A stretch of 64,000 nucleotides of DNA from Desulfolucanica intricata (GCF_001592105.1 NZ_BCWE01000007.1:166630-230629); one strand, 5' to 3'; shown: positions 52,882 to 61,649, numbered from the stretch's first letter. The notes: generated by a model not told the origin, from the letters alone. A program made the numbers and translations.

Positions 52882-53838
52882 TTAAACGAAGACATCCTCA
52901 AGTGCTTCTTGTGGAGCCGGCCAAGGACTTTCCTCAGCAAATTGAACAGCACTTTCTACCTCTTTGACTATCTCCGCTTCGATATTCAAAATATCCTGCT
53001 CTGAAAGCAGTTGTTCCTGCAAAAGTTCCTCCTGTAATTTCTTTATGGGGCAGCGGGACATCCAGGCAGCAATTTCATCCTTGGGTTGGTAAACCTGGTG
53101 ATCAGCCTCACCATGTCCACGCCAGCGATATGTTTTGCATTCAAGCAGGATGGGTCCCTCACCGGCAAGACAACGTGCCCTGGCATTAACTGTGGCCTCA
53201 TAGACGGCTATTGCATCATTTCCATCTACTATTTCACCGGGTATACCATAAGACACTGCTCTATCAGCTAAATCCTTCACCCTGGTAATTTCTTCAGTCC
53301 GCTGGGCGCCGGCATAAACATTGTTCTCAATGATAGTGATTAGAGGCAAATTCCACAGCGCAGCCATATTTAAGGCTTCATGGAAACTACCTTCGTCAGT
53401 TGAACCATTTCCTAAAAAACAGACTGTTATCTGATTCTGTTTTTTATACTGCTGGGCAAAGGCTGTTCCTACAGCGATTGGAATTCCACCACCTACCACA
53501 GTGGTTGTACACAGGGCGTTAACTTCAGGTACGGCAAGGTGCAAAGTACCGCTTTTACCCTTGTTACAACCAGTCCGTTTTCCGTAAATTTCCGCCATTA
53601 GTTCTTTAAGATTGGCACCCTTGGCTATCAGATGACCATGGCTGCGGTGGTTAGTAATAATTACATCATCAATTTCCAAAGCACCACAGACACCGGCCGC
53701 AACAGCTTCCTGGCCGGTGCAGAGAATCATCATTCCAGGTATTTTTCCCTCAATTTTACAAAGCTCGGTAAGTTTCTCTTCAAACCGCCGGGTTAGCAGC
53801 ATGTTTTTATACAACTCAAATTTCTTCTGATTGTTCAC
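52882..53838 (-). CDS. TPP-dependent dehydrogenase E1 alpha subunit (pyruvate/acetoin type)
   Basis: 318 residues, GTG start behind AAGGTG. TPP motif G-N-G-S-T-D-E-G-S-F-H-E-A-L-N-M-A-A-L-W-N-L-P-x-I-x-I-I-E-N-N, and H-R-S-H-G-H. With the beta subunit it decarboxylates an alpha-keto acid (or splits acetoin). No E2 or E3 follows, only a terminator, so the partners must be elsewhere, or the pair acts alone. Confidence 0.93.
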   Translation of the reverse strand: MNNQKKFELYKNMLLTRRFEEKLTELCKIEGKIPGMMILCTGQEAVAAGVCGALEIDDVIITNHRSHGHLIAKGANLKELMAEIYGKRTGCNKGKSGTLHLAVPEVNALCTTTVVGGGIPIAVGTAFAQQYKKQNQITVCFLGNGSTDEGSFHEALNMAALWNLPLITIIENNVYAGAQRTEEITRVKDLADRAVSYGIPGEIVDGNDAIAVYEATVNARARCLAGEGPILLECKTYRWRGHGEADHQVYQPKDEIAAWMSRCPIKKLQEELLQEQLLSEQDILNIEAEIVKEVESAVQFAEESPWPAPQEALEDVFV

Positions 53839-53859
53839 AGTTCACCTTCCTCCTTTTTC

Positions 53860-54100
53860 CGTAATTGTTCTTACTTTAGTTTAGAATTCTTGCACCAGTC
53901 TCTTTTATTTCTATACATAATCAATTAGTTGAAAATATTATTTTTAGCGTAGCTTCTAATTTTGGAACTGTCAAGTAGATATGTATAAAATTTCTAATAA
54001 GAATGACAGAATGGAACAATGGTATCGGGTAAGGAATAACATAAGAGATGGGCCAAATGTACTTCAAATGATGAGCTTTGTAGGTTAAATAATTAAGTAG
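53860..54100. other. Intergenic, probable promoter of the E1 operon
   Basis: On the minus strand TTGACA at about 53973 is followed after 17 bases by TACGCT, a weak -10. Beyond 54000 there is no supported gene. Confidence 0.35.
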
Positions 54101-54510
54101 TTGGACCTATACACCTCCCTATTATATCACCATGATTTTCCAATGCTTTTGCCTTCGTTTGGAGCTTCTGCAGTATTACTTTATGCGGCCTGTCACGTTC
54201 CCATGGTACAGCCAAGGAATGTTATAGGTGGACATTTAATTTCCGCTCTAATGGGAGTTATAATTTATCAGCTATTTGGCAGCGTTTGGTGGTCTATTGC
54301 TTTGGGTGTAACTATTGCTATACTAGTAATGACTGTTACATATACTCTACATCCTCCGGAGGAGCTACAGCATTTGTAGCTGTTTACACAGGTCAAGATT
54401 TTAATTTTATATTTTCTCCCGTTGGACTAGGTGCTATTTGTCTGATAATCGTTGCAATATTAGTTAATAATCTTTCCAATGAACGCAAATATCCAGACTA
54501 TTGGTTTTAA
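54101..54510 (+). pseudogene. HPP-family membrane protein, truncated and frameshifted
   Basis: The first frame reads L-L-P-S-F-G-A-S-A-V-L-L-Y, Q-P-R-N-V-I-G-G-H-L-I-S-A and T-L-H-P-P; after H-P-P it goes off track (E-E-L-Q-H-L-stop). The +1 frame then continues G-G-A-T-A-F-V-A-V and ends N-N-L-S-N-E-R-K-Y-P-D-Y-W. One missing base in the CCGGA run near 54357 explains it. The N-terminal membrane segment of HPP proteins is also missing. Confidence 0.8.
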
Positions 54511-54561
54511 CACAACCTAGCCGTTAACTTTGCGCGAGGCCATCGCCGCTATTCGATCCTT

Positions 54562-54950
54562 ATGGACCTGATCACTGCCGGCTTTAGAATATTCCTTTCT
54601 TGCAAACCTTGCGATATGCGAAAAAGCATAGAAGGTCTTGCCGCATTGGTACAGACGCAGTTACAAATGGGCCCTTTTGACAATTGTCTTTATGTGTTCT
54701 GTAACCGAAAATGTGACAAATGTAAAATTCTTCATTGGTCAAATAATGGCTGGTGGATGTACTACCGCAAGTTGAGCCGCGGCGTCTTTCGATGGAGTTT
54801 TACGAAAACAAGCAGGTCTTTGAGGTTTCCGAAAGGTAGTTTAGGTGGCTATTGGATGGCTTGTCTATGGATCAGCCATCCGCACATAAGCCGGTTAAAC
54901 AGCGGATTTTTCTTTGATCCGAACCCTTGAAAAAGCGCATATAAAATCTA
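54562..54950 (+). mobile_element. IS66-family TnpB (Orf2), frameshifted remnant
   Basis: D-M-R-K-S-I-E-G-L-A-A-L-V-Q and K-I-L-H-W-S-N-N-G-W-W-M-Y-Y-R-K-L are the IS66 Orf2 signature. After R-W-S-F the frame departs; another frame carries the expected end (F-R-W-L-L-D-G-L-S-M-D-Q-P-S-A-H-K-P-V), with an extra stop. Not functional. Confidence 0.8.
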
Positions 54951-55036
54951 ATGAATATGCTTTATTTTTGGCGTTTTTCGGCCATTTTCATGTTATTTTC
55001 CTGTAATTTCCCGGGTTTTTATGGTATAATATAGGC

Positions 55037-55170
55037 ATGAACTGTAGGATAGAACTACCTCAAAAAAACCAACTGAATTACAGGAAAATGTCACAGGCAG
55101 AACTGGCCGCTCACTGCGAAAAGCAGGATCAGAAGGTTCTTTACATGTTATATTTCCGGAAGGTTATGGA
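55037..55170 (+). mobile_element. IS66-family TnpC N-terminal scrap
   Basis: A short frame includes K-M-S-Q-A-E-L-A-A-H-C-E-K-Q-D-Q-K, like the N-terminal coiled coil of IS66 transposases, then departs into unrelated AT-rich sequence. The catalytic part is absent. It belongs with the TnpB remnant just upstream. Confidence 0.5.
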
Positions 55171-55289
55171 GATTAGTGTCCATTCTTATTTGCCGAAATT
55201 CATCCCTTTTATTTTACCACTCACAACATTTTTCCTTTATAATCCTTAAATTTTTCTAAAACCTCTATGTGTATCAGGATTATAAATTA

Positions 55290-55571
55290 TTACCATTCAA
55301 TCACAACTCCGCCATGAGTCAACCCACTACCAAATCCGTATAATACCATTTTATCTCCAGATTTGATTTTGGATTCTTGTAAGGCCATCCATATTGCAAG
55401 AGGAATTGTTGCAGATGATGTGTTTCCATAAAGCTCATTACTTACTAAAGTTTTTTCAATAGGATAATCAAGTCTTTTACAAATCGCTTCTATCATACGT
55501 AAATTGGCACTGTGAGGAACAAACCAATCAATGTCATCTAAAGCTTCTCCTAATTTGAGCCATTCCCTCAA
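55290..55571 (-). pseudogene. C-terminal fragment of 3-oxoacyl-ACP synthase III (FabH-like)
   Basis: 93 codons with D-I-D-W-F-V-P-H-S-A-N (active-site His), V-S-N-E-L-Y-G-N-T-S-S-A-T-I-P-L-A (active-site Asn) and Y-G-F-G-S-G-L-T-H-G. The first two thirds, including the nucleophilic Cys, are missing, so the gene is dead. Confidence 0.8.
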
Positions 55572-55620
55572 CCTCCCTAAAGCATTAGGCAGATATAATG
55601 TTTTCTTCTGACTTACATAC

Positions 55621-55749
55621 TTACTTATTAATGAACTCGTTAATTGACGTTTCCGGTATCCTAATACGCCGTTTAGATAACTGAATTGCTTTTAACCGAC
55701 CGGAATATATCATTTCATAAGCTACTTCAGATACAGTATAAAATTTCAT
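55621..55749 (-). CDS. Excisionase-like small DNA-binding protein (42 aa), probably shortened
   Basis: ATG behind AGGAGGGG. M-K-F-Y-T-V-S-E-V-A-Y-E-M-I-Y-S-G-R-L-K-A-I-Q and R-R-I-R-I-P-E-T-S-I-N-E-F-I follow the excisionase/HTH_17 fold, but about eight residues of the turn between the two helices are missing. Either an unusual compact form or a damaged gene. Confidence 0.5.
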   Translation of the reverse strand: MKFYTVSEVAYEMIYSGRLKAIQLSKRRIRIPETSINEFINK

Positions 55750-55810
55750 AGTCTTTTTCCCCTCCTTTTTAATAACAAATTAGTTATCTACACTTTCTTA
55801 ATAAAAATAA

Positions 55811-55835
55811 AACCCCGGCAATTAACCGAGGTTAT
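55811..55835 (-). terminator. Small terminator
   Basis: 8-bp stem (AACCTCGG / CCGGGGTT, one G-T) followed by T-rich sequence on the minus strand. Confidence 0.5.
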
Positions 55836-55882
55836 ATAAGAATGAGGTTAAGAGATTTAAATTAGAATTTATGAATTAGATT

Positions 55883-56023
55883 TTATTGACCGCAAATCGA
55901 ATGGTAAGCGGTTCTTAAACCAATCTCTTGTAAACCGCCACCCAAAAAGTCAAAATCATTTATATATACGGTTTCGTTCAGAACTTCAATTAATCTATTT
56001 CTAAAACCGTTAATCATTCGCAT
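55883..56023 (-). CDS. Small protein (46 aa), unrecognised
   Basis: ATG behind GCGAGGTG. M-R-M-I-N-G-F-R-N-R-L-I-E-V-L-N-E-T-V-Y, then D-F-D-F-L-G-G-G-L-Q-E-I-G-L-R-T-A-Y-H. Good ribosome site and ordinary composition. Context is the relic region, so it may be a remnant too. Confidence 0.45.
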   Translation of the reverse strand: MRMINGFRNRLIEVLNETVYINDFDFLGGGLQEIGLRTAYHSICGQ

Positions 56024-56082
56024 TTTTCACCTCGCTCAATAAAAAAAACTGGATTTCAGATTTCCAGTTCATTCACTACGGC

Positions 56083-56478
56083 CTAAATTTCATTAAGCAA
56101 ATCTTGCAGCTGCTTACGGCATTGTTTCCGCTGAACCATATTTTTTTTAGACCATTTTTTCTTTAGATTTGTCAGTTTTTTGCTCGAACTTTTCGCAAGA
56201 TTTGTAATAGGAGTTTTTGCCGGAATATCTTTTATATACTGTTGTGCCAACTCCACTGCCTGCTGGCCGGTAAATCCGCACTCTTCTATTTCGTTAAATA
56301 ACTTTTGCTGCAGTTCATTATGATCTTTAAGCATTAGTAACGCCCGGGCATGCATCTCGTTCATTTCTGACGAACAAAACTTTTCCAGCATATCATCAGG
56401 TAACTTCAGTATATTCAAGTACTGATATACCCGCTGCCTGCTCAAACCTAAAATTTTCCTAACTTCCTCTAAAGTCAT
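56083..56478 (-). pseudogene. ParB/KorB-like DNA-binding fragment
   Basis: 131 codons: L-E-E-V-R-K-I-L-G-L-S-R-Q-R-V-Y-Q-Y-L-N-I-L-K-L, H-A-R-A-L-L-M-L-K-D, and a basic tail. These match the helix-turn-helix part of ParB-type nucleoid/plasmid proteins; the N-terminal ParB/Srx nuclease-like domain is missing. Its 5' end abuts the recombinase fragment. Confidence 0.6.
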
Positions 56479-56480
56479 TT

Positions 56481-56876
56481 TTTTATTTGTTAACGGTCTT
56501 TGACACTACCGACCTGGAAAAAGAGCAAGCTAAACTGCAAAACGAACTCGAGGTCGTGGCTGGAATGATACAGCAAGCCATCGGTGAGAACGCACATTTT
56601 GCTCTTGACCAAGGAGAATACCAAGAGCGATACAATGGACTGGTTGACCATTTTGACCTTGCCAAGGCTCGCCATGCTGCGGTTACCGAAGAAATCACCG
56701 ATAAGCAGACAAGGCTCAGTACGGTTAATGTCTTTCTCTACACCCTCCGCAGACAAGATAACTTACTTACTGAATTTGACGAAAAGCTGTGGTGTAGCCT
56801 TGTGGACAACGCTACTGTTTATAATAAAGACGATGTACGGTTTACCTTTAAGGACGGAACCGAGATTCAAGCATAA
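56481..56876 (+). pseudogene. C-terminal fragment of a large serine recombinase
   Basis: About 130 codons: a coiled-coil (L-E-K-E-Q-A-K-L-Q-N-E-L-E-V), Y-Q-E-R-Y-N-G-L, then F-D-E-K-L-W-C-S-L-V-D and V-R-F-T-F-K-D-G-T-E-I, the tail of TndX/TnpX-like large serine integrases. Catalytic resolvase domain absent. It marks the left edge of the ars region, so the island probably came in on an integrative element. Confidence 0.75.
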
Positions 56877-56890
56877 TTGCTGGCAAAAAG

Positions 56891-56929
56891 AAGTCCTCAT
56901 CACTGATTTGTTATCAGGGATGAGGACTT
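56891..56929. terminator. Bidirectional terminator at the end of the ars operon
   Basis: Long stem AAGTCCTCATC...GATGAGGACTT with inner CTGAT / ATCAG pairing. Confidence 0.8.
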
Positions 56930-56936
56930 TGGTGTT

Positions 56937-57353
56937 TTAAGATTGATTTTCATGTTTCTGTATAAGCTGTACCCGTAAAGCTTTGACTTTAGTTTCTATG
57001 ATTTCTATAACTTTAATAAATTCCTCATCTGGCTTTCCTGTGGGGTCATCCAAACCCCAGTCCTCTCGGCGTTTGCAGGGAAGATATGGGCATTCCACAT
57101 TACAACCCATTGTAACAACTATTTCCACATGAGGGATATCCTCTAAAAGCTTAGGGCGCTGGTTTTTTTCCATGTCAATCCCGTAGAGCTGTTTCATAAT
57201 CCTTACTGCATCAGGGTTGATGCGATCTTTTGTCTCTGTACCGGCTGAATAACTATCGAAAACATCCGCGGCAAAATTTTTGCCGAGCGCTTCGGCAATC
57301 TGACTGCGACAAGAATTATGGACGCAAATAAATGCAACCTTTGGCTTACTCAT
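56937..57353 (-). CDS. arsC: Arsenate reductase ArsC (thioredoxin-coupled, LMW-phosphatase type)
   Basis: 138 residues. N-terminal C-V-H-N-S-C-R-S P-loop (CX5R), then [12 protein letters not shown] with the redox cysteines, and D-D-P-T-G-K. Reduces arsenate to arsenite with thioredoxin. Last gene of the operon; start lies within the end of acr3. Confidence 0.95.
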   Translation of the reverse strand: MSKPKVAFICVHNSCRSQIAEALGKNFAADVFDSYSAGTETKDRINPDAVRIMKQLYGIDMEKNQRPKLLEDIPHVEIVVTMGCNVECPYLPCKRREDWGLDDPTGKPDEEFIKVIEIIETKVKALRVQLIQKHENQS

Positions 57354-58390
57354 ACTTGAACCACCCTTTCGTATTATTAGCGATTCTGACCAGTATCAGC
57401 ATAACCGGAACCTCAGTCAGAACACCGACAATTGTAGCAAGTGCTGCGGGTGATTTTGTACCAAAAAGAGAAATCGCAACTGCAACAGCTAATTCAAAGA
57501 AGTTTGAAGCGCCTATCATTCCGGCAGGTGCGGTTATATCGTGTGGCAGTTTCAGCGCCTTGCTTGCAAAGTATGTAATGAAGAATATTAGGAAAATCTG
57601 ACGAATTAGTGGTATCGCAACTAACACAATGTGCAGCGGATTATTCAGAATCACTTCCCCTTGGAATGAAAATGACGAGGGTAAGCAGTAGCCCTGAAAC
57701 AGTGATGTTCCCGGACTTCTGTATAAAGCGCTTTTCAAAATAGTCAAGCCCATGCTTTTTTATGACAGCATTTCTCGTAAGTACACCACCTGCCAGCGGG
57801 ATAACCACAAACAAAACCACAGATAGAATCAATGTGTCCCACGGAATTGTCACCCATCCAACACTAAGAAGGAAAGCTACTATCGGAGTGAATACTATTA
57901 GTATAATCAGATCGTTTGTTGCAACCTGCACTACCGTATAAGCGGCATTCCCCTTTGTCAGATGGCTCCAAACAAATACCATCGCCGTACACGGAGCCGC
58001 GCCGAGTAGTATTTCACCGGCCAGATAGTCTTTAGCGAGTTCTACCGGTATAAGCGTTTTGAAAATCACAAAGAAAAATAGCCAGGCAATACCGAACATC
58101 GTAAATGGCTTTATCAGTCAGTTTGTCACCCATGTTACGAATAGCCCTTTTGGATTTTTACCCACATTTTTAATACTTTGAAAATCGACCTTCAGCATCA
58201 TGGGATAGATCATAAGCCAGATGAGTATGGCAATCGGTATGGACACAATGGCATACTCAAAGCGTCCGAGAATCGCGGGGACACCGGGTAGAAATTTACC
58301 AATCAGTACTCCCACGACCATACACAGGACGACCCACAGCGTTAGATATTTTTCAAAAAATCCGATTCCGGTATTTTTACTCTTTTCCAT
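57346..58390 (-). pseudogene. Arsenite efflux permease Acr3, broken by a stop and a frameshift
   Basis: Reads as Acr3 throughout, but TGA at 58120-58118 replaces the TGG of the family's N-W-L-I-K-P-F-T-M segment, and near 57660 the frame shifts after T-L-V-I (the correct continuation [15 protein letters not shown] is in another frame). The end [13 protein letters not shown] is normal. A short first frame (90 aa) starts from the proper ATG. As a result arsenite export from this gene should fail, unless the errors are sequencing artefacts. Confidence 0.85.
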
Positions 58391-58406
58391 ATGAAGCCTC
58401 CTAATT

Positions 58407-58763
58407 TTATCTGACTTTCTGCAGAATCTTTATGACCTCCTCGGTTTTCAAAACCTTACCGTAGGAAACCACCTTTCCATCGATAACGAGGGCTGGTGTT
58501 GTCATTATTCCATAAGCTGCGATTTGTGAGAAGTCGGTTACATGATCAATGGTCGTATCCATGCCGAGCTGCTGAAGAGCTGCTTTTGCAGCCGCTTCAA
58601 GTTGATTGCACTTAGCACAGCCGCTGCCCAAAACCTTTACGCTTGCGCCCTCTGTTTTTGAGCTTTCAGCTTTTGCCATGCTTTCCGCATCACAATTGCC
58701 GCCACAGCAGCATGAAGTTGTTTTTTCATTTTTGTTTTTCTTTCCAAACAGTGACATATTCAT
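58407..58763 (-). CDS. Small thioredoxin/glutaredoxin-like protein (redox-active disulfide protein 2 type)
   Basis: 118 residues. G-S-G-C-A-K-C-N-Q-L near residue 50 gives a CxxC active site in a thioredoxin fold. A Cys-rich N-terminal leader (T-S-C-C-C-G-G-N-C-D) precedes it. Found in arsenic operons as a redox partner for the arsenate reductase or for metalloid handling. Confidence 0.85.
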   Translation of the reverse strand: MNMSLFGKKNKNEKTTSCCCGGNCDAESMAKAESSKTEGASVKVLGSGCAKCNQLEAAAKAALQQLGMDTTIDHVTDFSQIAAYGIMTTPALVIDGKVVSYGKVLKTEEVIKILQKVR

Positions 58764-58792
58764 TACACTCCTTTATAAGTTGGTAATATAGT

Positions 58793-59557
58793 TTAGCAAC
58801 AGCTGCCCCCGCAGGAGCATCCGGATTTGCTTTTCTTTCCTACATAAAAGGTCTTCAAATTCTCTGGCAGTTCATATTTACTGCAGGAACAGCCAATTTC
58901 AACCTGCCCAAATACCGCATTTAGGATTGCTTCGGCAAGCATCTCTTTTGGGGGCACTTCATAGCTATCCCCATTGTATTCGAACACCCGGCAGTCTACT
59001 TCGGTTCCGCTGATATCGCTGCAGCAGCCGCAGCTGTTTTCTGCAACCGATTTACAGATGTCCTGACCATTCACACGGATCGTAGGGGAGGAAAGAAACC
59101 TATACTGCTCGGCAAGCTCCGCTGTTTCCATCTCAATTTTCTTGTATTCGACTTCGTAACCTGCAAGCTCAAGGGCGGGGGTAAGCGTCAGCATAACTTC
59201 ATCAAGTACGTTGTCGGTTCCGATACAACGGTCACAGGTTTGGAGATCAAGATAGAGATACTCAATAATAACTTTCTTTTCAGGCGTCGCTTCACACCCG
59301 CAGGAACAGCATGGTTCTTCTGCAGTTTGTTCTCCATTCGGCGGCGTCCAACCGGTGTCATCGCCAACATAAGTAATCGCTCCGACTGGGCAGCGGTTGC
59401 CGCAGTCGTGGCAGTGATCAATGCAGGATTCTGGATTTTTTACGACAGGAGAGGGCGCCTTTTCTGTGTCATATACTTCGTGGGGACACTTCACCACACA
59501 GGTGCCGCAATCAACACATGTAAGATAATTAATAACAGGATACCACGTCTTTGCCAT
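58793..59557 (-). CDS. Ferredoxin fused to DUF2703 thioredoxin-like domain (arsenic operon)
   Basis: 254 residues. Ferredoxin: C-V-D-C-G-T-C-V-V-K-C-P plus C-I-D-H-C-H-D-C-G-N-R-C-P. DUF2703 domain (from 93): Y-L-D-L-Q-T-C-D-R-C-I-G, S-S-P-T-I-R-V-N-G-Q-D-I-C. Cys-rich end (G-C-S-C-G-G-S-C-C). Such fusions sit in ars operons of anaerobes; function is unproven. Confidence 0.85.
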   Translation of the reverse strand: MAKTWYPVINYLTCVDCGTCVVKCPHEVYDTEKAPSPVVKNPESCIDHCHDCGNRCPVGAITYVGDDTGWTPPNGEQTAEEPCCSCGCEATPEKKVIIEYLYLDLQTCDRCIGTDNVLDEVMLTLTPALELAGYEVEYKKIEMETAELAEQYRFLSSPTIRVNGQDICKSVAENSCGCCSDISGTEVDCRVFEYNGDSYEVPPKEMLAEAILNAVFGQVEIGCSCSKYELPENLKTFYVGKKSKSGCSCGGSCC

Positions 59558-59569
59558 AATTTTTTCCTC

Positions 59570-60583
59570 CTATATTATCAGCGCCTGTAAAGCGTTGAAT
59601 AAATATCCTACAATTATAATTCCAATCGTACAAGTAGCAATGAATAATGACAGCAGCTTTGGCTTAACCGCCTTGCGGAGCATAATCATGGATGGCAAAG
59701 ACAGTGTGATCGCCGCCATCATAAAGGACAACACAGTACCCAGCTGAGCTCCTTTAAAAAGCAGAGCTTCAGCAATCGGAATAGTGCCAAAGATATCTGC
59801 ATACATCGGCACGCCTATAAGTGTCGCTATGGTTACGCCGAAGGGGTTATTGCTTCCAAGCAGTGATACCACCCATGACTTTGGAATCCAGTTATGAATA
59901 ATTGCACCTATGCCCACACCGATCAGAATGTATGGAAAAACCTTTTTAAAGGTAGACAACGTCTGTTCCTTTGCATAAATCAATCGGTCTTTTTTAGTGA
60001 GATCGGGTGATTCAATATCAACGCTTCCGGCCGTCAAGATAAAGCTTTCAACATGCTTTTCCATGTGCATTTTCTCAATTAGAGTGCCGCCGATCACAGC
60101 AATTACCAAACCGAATATTACATATAGAAAGGCGACTTTTGCACCAAATATACTCATTAGCAGGACAAGAGAACCCAGGTCTACCATTGGCGAGGAAATC
60201 AAAAATGAAAAAGTTACTCCGAGCGGCAAACCTGCGGATGTAAAGCCTATAAATAGCGGAATGGATGAGCAGGAACAAAATGGCGTTACCGTACCAAGAA
60301 GGGCTGCAACAGAGTTCGCCACAATACCGTGAAACCGTCCTAATATCTTCTTGCTGCGTTCCGGGGGGAAGTAACTTTGAATATAGCTGATTATAAAGAT
60401 AAGGAAGCATAACAACACTGTAATTTTTACAACGTCATAAATAAAAAACTGAATGCTCCCGATCCAGCGATTGGAGGTGTCAAGTCCCAAAGCAGATAAC
60501 ACACTTTCAATTAAGTCATTCAGCCATTTCATGCCGAGAATCTGCTTCTGGAAAATATCCCAGATTGTTTTTAACACTTGCAT
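59570..60583 (-). CDS. ArsP/DUF318-family permease
   Basis: 337 residues, about eight membrane helices. T-P-F-C-S-C-S-S-I-P-L-F-I-G-F and S-F-L-I-S-S-P-M-V are the DUF318 (ArsP) signature with its Cys-Ser-Cys. Family members export organoarsenicals or related metalloids. Second gene of the operon, after arsR. Confidence 0.9.
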   Translation of the reverse strand: MQVLKTIWDIFQKQILGMKWLNDLIESVLSALGLDTSNRWIGSIQFFIYDVVKITVLLCFLIFIISYIQSYFPPERSKKILGRFHGIVANSVAALLGTVTPFCSCSSIPLFIGFTSAGLPLGVTFSFLISSPMVDLGSLVLLMSIFGAKVAFLYVIFGLVIAVIGGTLIEKMHMEKHVESFILTAGSVDIESPDLTKKDRLIYAKEQTLSTFKKVFPYILIGVGIGAIIHNWIPKSWVVSLLGSNNPFGVTIATLIGVPMYADIFGTIPIAEALLFKGAQLGTVLSFMMAAITLSLPSMIMLRKAVKPKLLSLFIATCTIGIIIVGYLFNALQALII

Positions 60584-60614
60584 AAGTTAACCTTCTTTCT
60601 AAAAACGGATAGTC

Positions 60615-60634
60615 ATATCAAATATTTTTGATGT
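60615..60634 (-). promoter_or_regulatory. Second ArsR-type palindrome before the permease gene
   Basis: ATATCAA and TTGATGT half-sites with a 6-base spacer, one mismatch from the one at the arsR promoter, 32 bases ahead of the permease start. Possible internal operator. Confidence 0.5.
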
Positions 60635-60672
60635 ATTGTGCCTGTTAAAAGCCATCGATCAGATGGCCTATA

Positions 60673-60984
60673 TCATTTGCAGCAATTATTATCTTCTATA
60701 ATCGTGTTCGGCGTTGTTAGCTCTTTTAGGAGAGCTATAGCATAATCGCTACCTTTTTCACTAATTTTGTAATGTGTCCATTTGCCTTCCTGGCGACTCT
60801 CCACAATACCTGACTCGACTAAAATTTTCATATGGTAGGATAGCCCTGACTGTCCTAAGTCTAATTGTTCCAGCAAAATGCAAGCACATTTCTCCCCACC
60901 ACACAATAAATCTAGTATTCGTAGCCGTTTTTCATCGCAAAAGGCCTTAAATACTTTTGCGTGTTCCTTATAAACTGTTTTCAA
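60673..60984 (-). CDS. arsR: ArsR-family repressor
   Basis: 103 residues, TTG start with AGGTGA upstream. Winged helix with L-D-L-L-C-G-G-E-K-C-A-C, the E-x-C-x-C arsenite-binding loop, then S-G-L-S-Y-H-M-K-I-L. The end carries Cys-Cys-Lys. Negatively regulates the downstream arsenic genes. Confidence 0.94.
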   Translation of the reverse strand: MKTVYKEHAKVFKAFCDEKRLRILDLLCGGEKCACILLEQLDLGQSGLSYHMKILVESGIVESRQEGKWTHYKISEKGSDYAIALLKELTTPNTIIEDNNCCK

Positions 60985-60995
60985 GTTATCACCTT

Positions 60996-61058
60996 ATATC
61001 AAGTTTATTTGATATGTTATTAGTATATAAGTATATGCATCAAATCAAAATTTGTCAA
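60996..61058 (-). promoter_or_regulatory. arsR promoter with overlapping ArsR operator
   Basis: TTGACA (61058-61053) and TATACT (61035-61030) with a 17-base spacer, minus strand. Just downstream, ATATCAA-N6-TTGATAT (60996-61015) is a perfect palindrome located around the transcription start, the usual place for an ArsR operator. Confidence 0.75.
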
Positions 61059-61278
61059 TGTGATGTATCGTTTTCGTAGTGATTATATCACCAATTTTAT
61101 CGTTTGGTGTTGGAGCAAGTAGACGTACCATCATATCACGAATTTGCTTTGGTGTCCTAAACTGATCGTTTTGACCAGCTGAAGACAGTTTGCCCAGCAT
61201 ATACTCATAAAGGCCACCTTGCATATCAAGGTCTTTTATATCTTGTTCGGTTCCGATAATGTTAATTATCAGTACCAA
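61045..61278 (-). pseudogene. HsdM-type N6-adenine methylase fragment
   Basis: 77 codons containing D-M-Q-G-G-L-Y-E-Y-M-L-G-K-L-S-S-A-G-Q-N-D-Q-F-R-T-P-K-Q-I-R-D-M-M-V, the helical lead-in of type I methylases. The SAM motif and N/DPPF motif are missing. It runs into the ars promoter region, so it was cut by the ars insertion or by a later deletion. Confidence 0.75.
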
Positions 61279-61292
61279 GATGTATATAGAAA

Positions 61293-61427
61293 TTACTTAA
61301 ACTCCATATCAATCCAACCCTGTTTATAAAAGTCAAATATTTCCAATGGTAAATCCCTGGCACAATATTTTAATTTATCATATCTATTCTTTGCCATATT
61401 AAAAAGTGTTTTCTGAATAATATTCAT
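61293..61427 (-). CDS. Small protein (44 aa), unrecognised
   Basis: ATG behind GGGGGGAATT. M-N-I-I-Q-K-T-L-F-N-M-A-K-N-R-Y-D-K-L-K-Y-C-A-R-D, ending W-I-D-M-E-F-K. Fourteen bases upstream of the HsdM fragment on the same strand. Possibly the start of a lost operon gene. Confidence 0.4.
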   Translation of the reverse strand: MNIIQKTLFNMAKNRYDKLKYCARDLPLEIFDFYKQGWIDMEFK

Positions 61428-61529
61428 TTCCAATTCCCCCCAGTTAAAAACTTTTTATAATATCTTTTCCATGTATTTAATAGCACCAGATTAAAGAATT
61501 TTTACATTTTTATAAGTTTTGCACTATAA

Positions 61530-61602
61530 TCGAGTAAGGTAGTGCCGCAGTAATTTTCTGCGGCGCTATCCTTCTCACAGAACCGTACGTACAGGCTGTG
61601 TA
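61530..61602 (-). mobile_element. 3' end remnant of a group II intron (domains V-VI)
   Basis: Minus strand: CGTACGGTTCTGTGAGAAGG (3' half of domain V and its junction), then GCCGCAG-N6-CTGCGGC (domain VI stem), and CTACCTTACTCGAT at the 3' end, as in bacterial group II introns. Domain V's 5' strand is shortened, and the maturase gene is missing. Confidence 0.5.
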
Positions 61603-61649
61603 TACGCGACTTCTGATAAACCTCAGTCACTTCTCTCGAAAGTCATAGA

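Noticed and set aside
58118..58120. In-frame TGA in acr3 as a selenocysteine codon
   Set aside because: The family has Trp (TGG) at this position and there is a second lesion downstream; a nonsense mutation is the simpler reading.
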